Shown piece by piece: positions 24,249-31,329 of a stretch of DNA of 64,000 nt; the first letter of the stretch is position 1, and the number at the start of each line of letters is the position of its first letter. This stretch comes from an uncultured Corynebacterium sp. (GTDB lineage: Bacteria; Actinomycetota; Actinomycetes; Mycobacteriales; Mycobacteriaceae), in assembly GCA_946223355.1 (NCBI GenBank), contig CAMIPB010000010.1, forward strand, positions 1-64,000. The letters are read 5' to 3'. A program made the position numbers and the translations under genes. The notes under the pieces were generated by a model. The model ran no database searches. It saw nothing but the letters and a program-made list of their open reading frames with translations, and had not been told where the DNA came from.

Positions 24249-25415
24249 CTACAACAGGTTGCGGTATATATTTACGGTTTCCTGGGCGATTGCTTCCCAA
24301 GAAAACTGTTGGATTGCTCGCTCTCGTCCTGCTGCTCCGAAAGACTCTGCGCGCGCCTGGTCAGCCACCATAGCATTAACCGCCTCTGCGATGTCGTGAG
24401 CGAAAGTATCTGGATCGTTTTCATCGTAATTCACCAAAGTGCCGGTTTCACCGTCAACGACTACCTCGGGAATACCACCGACATTGGATGCGACCACGGC
24501 AGTGCCGCATGCCATAGCTTCAAGATTGACGATGCCCAGCGGCTCATAAATGGAAGGACACACGAACACGTCAGCTGCCGAATACAACTTCATGATGTCC
24601 GTGCGCGACAGCATATCCTTGAACCAGAACACTCCGTCGCGCTCGGCCTTGAGTTCGTCGATGAGTTTTTCCGTCTCAGCTGCAATCTCCGGGGTATCCG
24701 GAGCACCTGCACCGAGAACTAGTTGAATCTCAGGGTCAAAGTTCTTGGCAGCGTGGAGCAGATGGACAAGGCCTTTTTGACGGGTAATGCGTCCTACAAA
24801 CACGGCCGTCGGACGCTGTGGAGTGACTCCAGCTTTGGTCAAGAGCGAGTCTTTTGCGAATGCGTCTTGCGCCTTCCATAAGTTTGTATCAATACCGTTG
24901 TGAACTACATGGATTTTGGCTTCGTCCAGGTGCGGGTACGCTTCGATGATTGATTCCTTCATGCCAGCGGAAACTGCAATGACCGCGTTAGCGTACTCTA
25001 GCGAATTTTGCTCGGACCATGAGGAAATATCGTAGCCACCGCCCAATTGCTCGCGCTTCCAAGGGCGGTGAGGTTCCAATGAGTGGGCGGTCATAACATG
25101 AGGGATGTCGTACAGGCGGGCGGCAAGGTGCCCGGCTAATCCCGTGTACCAGGTATGCGTGTGTGCCACATCGATGCAGTCGGCAGCATGGGCCATGCGC
25201 AAACCCGTTGACAAGGTGGTTATTGCGCCGTTTGCATCTGAGAGGGCTGGATCAGCGCTGAAATTAAAGACATTGGTTTCGTCTCGGGGGCCGCCCATGC
25301 AATAGACGTTGACATCAATGATGTTTCGCATAAACCTTGTCAGCTCTGCGACGTGAACTCCTGCGCCACCGTAAATTTCCGGTGGATATTCCTTTGAAAA
25401 GATACCCGCTCTCAT
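24249..25415 (-). CDS. glgA: Glycogen synthase / maltose-1-phosphate-type glycosyltransferase GlgA
   Basis: The start is set at the ATG at 25415, preceded by GGAGAGGT; in-frame upstream sequence to 25484 lacks a better signal. The 388-residue GT4-type transferase opens with MRAGIFSKEYPPEIYGGAGV, contains FVGRITRQKG near residue 190, and has the donor-site motif SIYEPLGIVNLEAMACG near residue 295. This is the actinobacterial GlgA/GlgM class of about 390 residues. It elongates alpha-1,4-glucan or makes maltose-1-phosphate from ADP-glucose. glgC, the ADP-glucose producer, is divergent, and a 15-base palindrome lies between them. Confidence 0.92.
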   Translation of the reverse strand: MRAGIFSKEYPPEIYGGAGVHVAELTRFMRNIIDVNVYCMGGPRDETNVFNFSADPALSDANGAITTLSTGLRMAHAADCIDVAHTHTWYTGLAGHLAARLYDIPHVMTAHSLEPHRPWKREQLGGGYDISSWSEQNSLEYANAVIAVSAGMKESIIEAYPHLDEAKIHVVHNGIDTNLWKAQDAFAKDSLLTKAGVTPQRPTAVFVGRITRQKGLVHLLHAAKNFDPEIQLVLGAGAPDTPEIAAETEKLIDELKAERDGVFWFKDMLSRTDIMKLYSAADVFVCPSIYEPLGIVNLEAMACGTAVVASNVGGIPEVVVDGETGTLVNYDENDPDTFAHDIAEAVNAMVADQARAESFGAAGRERAIQQFSWEAIAQETVNIYRNLL

Positions 25416-25471
25416 ACCTCTCCACACTAGTGTTATTTCAGTGTTTACGTCTGGTGGGGGACAATATGGAA

Positions 25472-25486
25472 GTTTGCACTGCAAAC
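25472..25486. promoter_or_regulatory. 15-base perfect palindrome between glgA and glgC
   Basis: GTTTGCA-C-TGCAAAC is a perfect palindrome in the middle of the 99-base divergent promoter region of the glycogen genes. It ends two bases before AGGAG. A repressor acting on both genes would fit; no known consensus is claimed. Confidence 0.45.
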
Positions 25487-25514
25487 CTAGGAGAAAACGC
25501 CTAAGTTTGAAGTT

Positions 25515-26744
25515 GTGAGAAGCCAGCCTAATGTCCTTGCCATTGTCCTAGCGGGTGGAGAAGGTAAACGTCTCTTCCCCTTAACAGAAGACCGAGCGAA
25601 ACCAGCCGTGCCATTTGGTGGAACCTACCGACTGGTTGATTTTGTGCTATCCAACCTAGTTAACGCCGGTTACATGAAGATCGCGGTGCTGACTCAGTAC
25701 AAGTCGCACTCCTTGGACCGTCATATCTCTCAGGCATGGAATGTTTCTGGGCCTACGCCTCAGTACATTGCTTCCGTTCCTGCGCAGCAGCGCCGAGGAA
25801 AGCGTTGGTACAACGGTTCTGCGGACGCAATTGTGCAATCTCTGAATCTCATCTATGACGAAAGCCCGGACTACGTCATTGTTTTCGGCGCAGATCACGT
25901 GTATCGGATGGATCCTTCGCAGATGGTCAAGGAGCATATCGCTACCGGTAAGGCTTGTTCCGTCGCAGGCATTCGTGTTCCACGGTCAGAAGCGAGCGCT
26001 TTCGGCTGCATTCAGGCAGACGGCATGGGCACGATTACTGAGTTCATGGAAAAGCCTGCGGACCCCCCAGGCACACCTGATGACCCAGATATGACGTATG
26101 CATCGATGGGTAACTACGTCTTTACCACTGATGCTCTGATTGAGGCACTATTAGAAGACGAAAAGAATGAAAATTCTACCCATGATATGGGCGGCGACAT
26201 CATTCCTTATTTCGTTGCCAAAGACGAAGCGCATGTTTACGACTTCTCCGCGAATGAAGTTCCAGGAGCAACGGATCGTGACCGTGGATATTGGCGCGAT
26301 GTAGGAACCATCGATAGCTTCTATGAGGCGCACATGGACCTAATCTCTGTACACCCAGTATTCAATTTGTACAACCGGCTCTGGCCAATCCACTCCACGG
26401 ATGTGTCCAACTTCCCGCCAGCGAAGTTTGTCCAAGGCGGAATTGCCCAAGCGTCCATGGTCGCTCCAGGCTGCATTATTTCTGGAGGAACGGTGCGGAA
26501 CTCTATTTTGGCGTCTGACGTCCACGTTGCTGAAGGTGCCAATGTGGAAGGCTCAGTCCTGCTACCAGGCGTTCGAATTGGCAAGGGTGCTGTTGTTCGT
26601 CACGCTATTTTGGACAAAAACGTTTTCGTGCATGACGGCGAAATTATTGGTGTAGATAGAAACGCCGACGAAGAACGATTTAAGGTCTCCGCCGGCGGTG
26701 TTGTAGTTGTCGGAAAGAACGAAGTTGTCGGTGGTGCGCAGTAG
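25515..26744 (+). CDS. glgC: Glucose-1-phosphate adenylyltransferase GlgC
   Basis: The 409-residue protein has the nucleotide-binding AIVLAGGEGKRLFPLT at residue 9. AKPAVPFGGTYRLVDF follows, then FGADHVYRMD (catalytic Asp), ITEFMEKPADPPG (sugar-phosphate Lys), and a C-terminal left-handed beta helix with GCIISGGTVRNSIL repeats. It forms ADP-glucose from ATP and glucose-1-phosphate, the committed step of glycogen synthesis. The GTG at 25515 is the only in-frame start near the conserved N-terminus; AGGAG lies unusually far upstream at 25488-25492. Confidence 0.95.
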   Translation: MRSQPNVLAIVLAGGEGKRLFPLTEDRAKPAVPFGGTYRLVDFVLSNLVNAGYMKIAVLTQYKSHSLDRHISQAWNVSGPTPQYIASVPAQQRRGKRWYNGSADAIVQSLNLIYDESPDYVIVFGADHVYRMDPSQMVKEHIATGKACSVAGIRVPRSEASAFGCIQADGMGTITEFMEKPADPPGTPDDPDMTYASMGNYVFTTDALIEALLEDEKNENSTHDMGGDIIPYFVAKDEAHVYDFSANEVPGATDRDRGYWRDVGTIDSFYEAHMDLISVHPVFNLYNRLWPIHSTDVSNFPPAKFVQGGIAQASMVAPGCIISGGTVRNSILASDVHVAEGANVEGSVLLPGVRIGKGAVVRHAILDKNVFVHDGEIIGVDRNADEERFKVSAGGVVVVGKNEVVGGAQ

Positions 26745-26754
26745 CGTACCGTTG

Positions 26755-27423
26755 TTAAAGCTTCGTAACTAGCGTGAGCCCGCCGCCCAGGGGCAAGCGG
26801 GTCACACGTGCGTCGTCGAGCTGCGATACCAGTTCATCCGCCTCGCGTGCCGCTGCGGTGTCAAGATCGGTTCGGGTGTCATCTGCGATTGTTCCGTCGA
26901 GCAAGCTACCCGTAAGAACAAGTGTGCCGCGTCGGGAGAGTAGCGGCCAGGCGGCTTTGACAATCGCTGGCAGATCTACTGCGTCTACATCAGCGTAAAT
27001 AACCTGGTACGCAGCATTGGCTAAGCGCCCCATGACATCCAGTGGGCGAGAAGGTAAGTAACGAACACGAGAAGACGCGTAGCCTGACTCGCGGAAGATC
27101 TGCCGTGCATTGTTTTGATGCTCAGCTTCAGGATCGATGCAAGTGACGATTCCGTTGTCCGGCAAGCCCGCGAGTATGTGTAGCCCTACTACGGCGGACG
27201 CCGGTGTGATGGCGATTACCTGTGGCCTTTCGCTTGACTGTTCTGCGCAGTGGCCAGTTGATGCTGCCACCAACGTGCTTAATAAGGAGCTGGTGGCAAT
27301 GTCAGGAACCGCCAATGAAAACTCCTCTGCATGGCCAAGTGCTTTCTCCAACGGCTCATCGGTTGGGCAAGCCTTCTCGATGTACTGTACTAATGCGTCA
27401 AAACCCGTCTTATTCACGATCAC
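26755..27423 (-). CDS. SAM-dependent O-methyltransferase (Rv1220c-like)
   Basis: The 222-residue protein resembles class I O-methyltransferases of the catechol-OMT type. IAITPASAVVGLHILAGL corresponds to the SAM-binding motif I region, CIDPEAEHQNNARQIF is the acidic strand-2 loop, and QVIYADVDAVDLPAI is motif II. The glycine-rich motif I is eroded (ITPASAVVGL in place of E-x-GxGxG), so the binding mode may differ. The GTG at 27423 is preferred to an in-frame TTG at 27477; another GTG lies at 27417. The position between glgC and sigE matches the mycobacterial order. Substrate unknown. Confidence 0.75.
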   Translation of the reverse strand: MIVNKTGFDALVQYIEKACPTDEPLEKALGHAEEFSLAVPDIATSSLLSTLVAASTGHCAEQSSERPQVIAITPASAVVGLHILAGLPDNGIVTCIDPEAEHQNNARQIFRESGYASSRVRYLPSRPLDVMGRLANAAYQVIYADVDAVDLPAIVKAAWPLLSRRGTLVLTGSLLDGTIADDTRTDLDTAAAREADELVSQLDDARVTRLPLGGGLTLVTKL

Positions 27424-27584
27424 CAGTCTAGGTAATTGCGAACGTGTGGTGGCGGAGAACCCGCAACAAAAATCCAACTACCGGGCAATGTGTGACTAAT
27501 GCGGGCTCGTGTGATTTATGAGGTCAGTTCACAGCAATCTTTTAGTCCTCTGACTGGCTTCAACATGACGGATAAGGCACAATT

Positions 27585-28268
27585 ATGAACATGAACTCGC
27601 ATGAAGCAGCTCCAAGTCCCACCTCCCATGCATCACACGAAGGCGGGCAGGCTGCCATGGACGCGCGAGACAGCAAAGAAAGTAAGCAAGAACCGTTGTC
27701 CGGAACCGCCGCGTTTGATGCAGGCGAAGGGGATATGCCTTCTTGGGCCGAATTAGTCGCGGAACATGCAGATAGTGTTTATCGGCTTGCTTTCCGCCTG
27801 ACGGGTAATCAGCATGATGCAGAAGATCTCACGCAAGAGACGTTCATGCGTGTTTTTCGCTCGCTAAACAAATACAAAGCAGGAACGTTCCAGGGGTGGT
27901 TGCACCGCATCACCACCAATTTGTTCTTGGATATGGTGCGTCACCGGACAAAAATCCGTATGGAGGCATTGCCCGAGGATTATGACCGTGTCCCTGGTAA
28001 TGAGCGCACCCCGGAGCAGGAATTCGATGTTGCTAACCTAGATCCTGTTCTCCAGTCCGCATTAGATGAACTCAGCCCTGATTTCCGTGTGGCTATTGTC
28101 TTATGTGATGTAGTTGGAATGAGCTATGACGAAATCGCCGATACGCTCGGTGTCAAAATGGGAACCGTCCGTTCCCGTATTCACCGCGGCCGTTCGCAGA
28201 TGCGTGAGATGCTCGAGGCAGCAGCACTGGAATCTGAGGACGCAGAGGTTTTGTTGCGAACCCGCTAG
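27585..28268 (+). CDS. sigE: ECF RNA polymerase sigma factor SigE
   Basis: The 227-residue protein has a low-complexity, charged N-terminal extension of about 55 residues. Sigma region 2 follows (ADSVYRLAFRLTGNQHDAED, LTQETFMRVFRSL) and then region 4 (FRVAIVLCDVVGMSYDEIAD, GTVRSRIHRGRSQM). ECF sigma factors direct transcription of envelope-stress regulons. The next gene encodes a zinc-type anti-sigma factor 11 bases downstream, and tatB follows, matching the sigE locus of actinobacteria. htrA, present between the anti-sigma gene and tatB in mycobacteria, is missing here. Confidence 0.94.
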   Translation: MNMNSHEAAPSPTSHASHEGGQAAMDARDSKESKQEPLSGTAAFDAGEGDMPSWAELVAEHADSVYRLAFRLTGNQHDAEDLTQETFMRVFRSLNKYKAGTFQGWLHRITTNLFLDMVRHRTKIRMEALPEDYDRVPGNERTPEQEFDVANLDPVLQSALDELSPDFRVAIVLCDVVGMSYDEIADTLGVKMGTVRSRIHRGRSQMREMLEAAALESEDAEVLLRTR

Positions 28269-28279
28269 GGTGGGCAAGT

Positions 28280-28699
28280 ATGGAGGACGGCAAACCCTTT
28301 TACAGACCTTTAAGTAATAAGGTCAACGAGACTTTTAAAAAGGTAGTTGAACTTTTTAATGAGGTCGATCATCTCAACCCCGAGGCGATCGTCGCTTTTG
28401 TGGATGGAGAAATGGATGCCAACTCTGCGCACCGAGCACGAGTGCATCTTGTTCACTGCCAAGAGTGCCGGGCCGAGGCGCAACGTGTCCGCAACGCCTC
28501 GGATTGGGTGCGCGGCCGTAGCAGCGAAGAACGGTTATCCGCACCGGCAGACTTGATCAGCAAGCTATCTACAATTGCAGATGGTAAATCCGGGCAGGAA
28601 TCAGAAGTAGACAAAGAATTTCGCCTACAGGGTGACTTAATGGACAAAGTAGAGATGTTTGTTCGTGCAATAAAAAAGAACCAACGTGGTAACTCCTAA
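28280..28699 (+). CDS. cseE: Zinc-associated anti-sigma factor of SigE
   Basis: The 139-residue soluble protein carries the ZAS motif HLVHCQEC (HxxxCxxC) after the upstream His in NSAHRARV, around residues 53-65. It is preceded by NPEAIVAFVDGEMD, the usual start of the anti-sigma domain. It should bind SigE and hold it inactive until redox or surface stress alters the zinc site. No membrane helix follows, so it acts in the cytoplasm. The gene is only 11 bases from sigE and probably co-transcribed. The symbol follows the C. glutamicum usage for this position. Confidence 0.88.
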   Translation: MEDGKPFYRPLSNKVNETFKKVVELFNEVDHLNPEAIVAFVDGEMDANSAHRARVHLVHCQECRAEAQRVRNASDWVRGRSSEERLSAPADLISKLSTIADGKSGQESEVDKEFRLQGDLMDKVEMFVRAIKKNQRGNS

Positions 28700-28762
28700 T
28701 GCCCGCTGAATCTCGCGTGGTCTACTACGCAGCGCACTGCGTGACGTACTAAGGTTAGGGAC

Positions 28763-29248
28763 GTGTTTTCAAGTATCGGTTGGGTCGAGGTTTTCTTCAT
28801 CATCCTCGTCGGAATAGTTGTCATCGGACCGGAACGTCTCCCAGGCTTCATCCTTGACGTACGTGCCGCTATCTTTGCTGCCCGCCGTGCTATCAATAAT
28901 GCTAAGGCAGAACTCACAGGGGAGTTCGGTGAATTCAGCCAAGAATTTGAGCAGTTCCGCGAGCCAATTAGTCAAGCGGCAGAGTGGGGACGGATGGGGC
29001 CACGTGCTGCGCTGACTAAAACACTTTTCGACGGTGACGATTCAGCACTAGATGCCTTTGACCCCAACAAGATGTTGAAAGAGGATCTTGGGCAAGGTCC
29101 GTCATTTTCAGAAGCTGCTCCGGAATCTGGCTCTCAGGAGTCTGCGCATGACTATCCCACGAAACAGCGTGCTACAGAGAACAACCAGCCGGACAGTAAT
29201 CAAGGTAATAAGCCAGCTGCCGGCTGGTCATGGACAGACTTAGTCTAA
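28763..29248 (+). CDS. tatB: Twin-arginine translocase subunit TatB
   Basis: The 161-residue protein has one N-terminal helix (WVEVFFIILVGIVVIGPERL). The conserved FGxxE-like hinge is represented by GPERLPG, and an amphipathic helix (FILDVRAAIFAARRAINNAK) follows. The tail is polar and probably disordered. With TatC it recognises twin-arginine signal peptides at the membrane. TatA and TatC are not in the window. The start is GTG. In mycobacteria tatB likewise closes the sigE locus. It is convergent with mrp. Confidence 0.92.
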   Translation: MFSSIGWVEVFFIILVGIVVIGPERLPGFILDVRAAIFAARRAINNAKAELTGEFGEFSQEFEQFREPISQAAEWGRMGPRAALTKTLFDGDDSALDAFDPNKMLKEDLGQGPSFSEAAPESGSQESAHDYPTKQRATENNQPDSNQGNKPAAGWSWTDLV

Positions 29249-29262
29249 AAGGTTTGCTTTTC

Positions 29263-30390
29263 TTAGTTCTTTACGCCTAGGCCTAGGGGCTTGCCGGCAA
29301 TAGAATCCTTACGTACCAAAAGGGAGTCCGCAATCGCAAAGATAGACTTCGCAGATGCGCTTTCAGGTTCAGCGAGGACAACCGGCGTTCCGCCATCTCC
29401 CTGAATACGAACGTGCGGATCCAGAGGTATCTGTCCCAAAAGTGGGACTTCGGCGCCGGTCAAGGTGGTGAGGCGGTCTGCAACTACTTGGCCACCACCA
29501 GAACCGAAGATATCCATCGTGGTTCCATCCGGCAGCACCATCGCGGACATGTTCTCAATGACACCCGCGATGCGCTGACGAGTTTGAATGGATAATGAAC
29601 CGGCTCGTTCAGCAACTTCTGCGGCGGCTGCCTGTGGGGTGGTAACTACCAAAAGTTCCGCGTTCGGTAGCAGTTGCGCGACAGACAACGCGATATCGCC
29701 CGTTCCTGGCGGAAGATCCAACAACAAGAAGTCTAGATCGCCCCAGAAAACATCACCGAGGAACTGCTGGAGAGCGCGGTGCAACATGGGGCCACGCCAT
29801 ACGACAGGAGCATTTCCCTCGACGAACTGGCCGATGGAAATGTGCTTAATGCCATGAGAAATTGGCGGCAACAGCATGTCATCAACCACAGTCGGGCCGG
29901 CGGTTGAACCGAGCAAGCTGGGAACTGAATGGCCGTAAATATCGGCGTCCACAATTCCTACCTTCATACCCTTAGCCACAAGGGATGCAGCCAAGTTAAC
30001 AGTCACTGAGGACTTACCGACACCGCCTTTACCTGAAGCTACCGCAAAGACGCGGGTGGTTGAGTCAGGCTTGGAGAAAGGAATTTCCGGCTCAGCTTGG
30101 CCACCACGCAGCTTCGTTTTGAGCTCACGACGTTGTTCATCATTCATCACATCCAGCTCAACAGTGACGTTGCCTACGCCCTCGAGTTCTTCCAGAACCG
30201 CTCGGGTGTTGTTCTCGATAGTTGACTTCATCGGACACCCAGCGATGGTTAGGTAGACCACGACGTGGACGTTTGGGCCGTCAATATCGATGGATTTGAC
30301 CATGCCCAGTTCAGTGATTGGTCGGCCGATTTCGGGATCCTCTACGCGGGAAAGCGCGCTTTCAACAGCGGATTTATCTAGAGCAGTCAT
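29263..30390 (-). CDS. mrp: Mrp/NBP35-family Fe-S cluster carrier ATPase
   Basis: The 375-residue protein has an N-terminal MIP18/DUF59 domain (ALSRVEDPEIGRPITELGMV) and a P-loop domain with the deviant Walker A motif ASGKGGVGKSSVTVNLA near residue 118. The switch region DADIYGHSVPSLLG and LDLPPGTGD follow. The usual C-terminal CxxC cluster-carrying cysteines are not present; ENMSAMVLPDGTTMDIFG lies where they would be expected. ApbC/Mrp proteins hold and transfer Fe-S clusters. It is a single-gene unit, divergent from the lipoprotein gene and convergent with tatB. Confidence 0.92.
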   Translation of the reverse strand: MTALDKSAVESALSRVEDPEIGRPITELGMVKSIDIDGPNVHVVVYLTIAGCPMKSTIENNTRAVLEELEGVGNVTVELDVMNDEQRRELKTKLRGGQAEPEIPFSKPDSTTRVFAVASGKGGVGKSSVTVNLAASLVAKGMKVGIVDADIYGHSVPSLLGSTAGPTVVDDMLLPPISHGIKHISIGQFVEGNAPVVWRGPMLHRALQQFLGDVFWGDLDFLLLDLPPGTGDIALSVAQLLPNAELLVVTTPQAAAAEVAERAGSLSIQTRQRIAGVIENMSAMVLPDGTTMDIFGSGGGQVVADRLTTLTGAEVPLLGQIPLDPHVRIQGDGGTPVVLAEPESASAKSIFAIADSLLVRKDSIAGKPLGLGVKN

Positions 30391-30434
30391 TACTGCGCAA
30401 TTCTAGTCCTTCAGTCCGGTAATCCAAAGGAGCG

Positions 30435-30466
30435 TGACCCCTTAAATAAGGGGGTCAATGTATAAT
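30435..30466 (+). promoter_or_regulatory. Promoter with overlapping inverted repeat, lipoprotein gene
   Basis: A perfect consensus -10 box TATAAT (30461-30466) precedes the ATG at 30476 by nine bases. Just upstream, TGACCCC (30435-30441) and GGGGTCA (30451-30457) form a perfect 7-base inverted repeat with a 9-base spacer, covering the -35 region. This fits a repressor site. Confidence 0.5.
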
Positions 30467-30475
30467 TTGAAACCA

Positions 30476-31243
30476 ATGCTTAGATCTAAGAAGGGGCACT
30501 TCACGTTGCGAAAGCCTATATCTCTGCTGTCACTGGTGTGTGCAGGCGTAATCGTGACTAGTTGTGCCCAAGCCGAGCCAGAACCAATGTTGAACAAGAC
30601 ATTGGATATGCCCATTCGCATCGTCGTTAACTCGCAAGACGTTGAGCAAGTTATCTTTGGTGAGATCTATCGCTATACGCTCATGGAAACTGGAAGGGAA
30701 GCCTCCGTTGTTTTGGAGACCCCCGAAAGATCTGAATCCATCGAGGAGTCCCTACGGGCACGCGTCGGTGAACTCATCGTCGGGTGCACCGGTGACCTTC
30801 TAGATCACTTCAACCCCGTAGCTGCACGCGATTTCAGCAAAGATTATAAGGATATGGAGCAGACGCCGGGTGGAGAAGACTACTTAGCTAAAACTCATAT
30901 CGAGCTCATCGAATCTTTGCCGCCGCGTCTAGCGACCACAGATCCGTCGCCTGCTAGCGGATGTGAGGATTTGCAAGAGGACTTGCCGCAGAACTTCACT
31001 CCGATCTTCGTGAAACAGTCCGTCACTCGTGAGGAAAAGCAAGCTTTACACGCCGTCACCAAGTTCGTGACGAACAAAGAACTGGAAGAACTCGTAGCCA
31101 AGTCTCAAGAAGCTGGTTCTGTTTCTGAAGTGGTTGAGCAATGGGTTGGCAAAAACGCCAGCGGAGAAGAATTTGAAACTTCCGATAACCAAAAAGAAAA
31201 AGGGTTAGGCGCAGATCCAAAAAAGCGAGAAGAAGCTAACTAA
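30476..31243 (+). CDS. OpuAC-like solute-binding lipoprotein, orphan
   Basis: The 255-residue protein has a basic N-terminus, a hydrophobic core and the lipobox VTSC (Cys30). Its middle resembles glycine-betaine-type binding proteins: IRIVVNSQDVEQVIFGEIYR and GELIVGCTGDLLDHF match the 'IGS..F.E..ILGEIY' and 'YTGTLLD' segments. The C-terminal 60 residues are charged and repeat-poor. There is no transporter next to it, and the protein is shorter than a full binding protein. I choose ATG 30476 because TATAAT overlaps the alternative start codon region at 30458, although AAGGGGG precedes that ATG. Confidence 0.65.
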   Translation: MLRSKKGHFTLRKPISLLSLVCAGVIVTSCAQAEPEPMLNKTLDMPIRIVVNSQDVEQVIFGEIYRYTLMETGREASVVLETPERSESIEESLRARVGELIVGCTGDLLDHFNPVAARDFSKDYKDMEQTPGGEDYLAKTHIELIESLPPRLATTDPSPASGCEDLQEDLPQNFTPIFVKQSVTREEKQALHAVTKFVTNKELEELVAKSQEAGSVSEVVEQWVGKNASGEEFETSDNQKEKGLGADPKKREEAN

Positions 31244-31273
31244 CCGCGCACAATAACTGTGTAGGCAAATAAA

Positions 31274-31312
31274 AGGAGGGGCCAGGCTTAAACCTGGCCC
31301 CTCCTGCACTAC
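31274..31312 (-). terminator. Strong terminator between lipoprotein gene and odhA
   Basis: AGGAGGGGCCAGG (31274-31286) pairs perfectly over 13 bases with CCTGGCCCCTCCT (31293-31305), with a CTTAAA loop. On the reverse strand it is followed by TTTTATTT, so it is the odhA terminator. It may also stop the convergent lipoprotein transcript. Confidence 0.9.
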
Positions 31313-31329
31313 GCAGTAGTCACAACGAC

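Noticed and set aside
28719..28740. ACGCAG/CTGCGT inverted repeat between the anti-sigma gene and tatB
   Set aside because: A six-base stem without T tract; too weak to call as terminator or operator.
29276..29287. 12-base palindrome CCTAGGCCTAGG near the mrp 3' end
   Set aside because: It lies inside the conserved C-terminal coding sequence and has no T tract; more likely a coding coincidence than a terminator.
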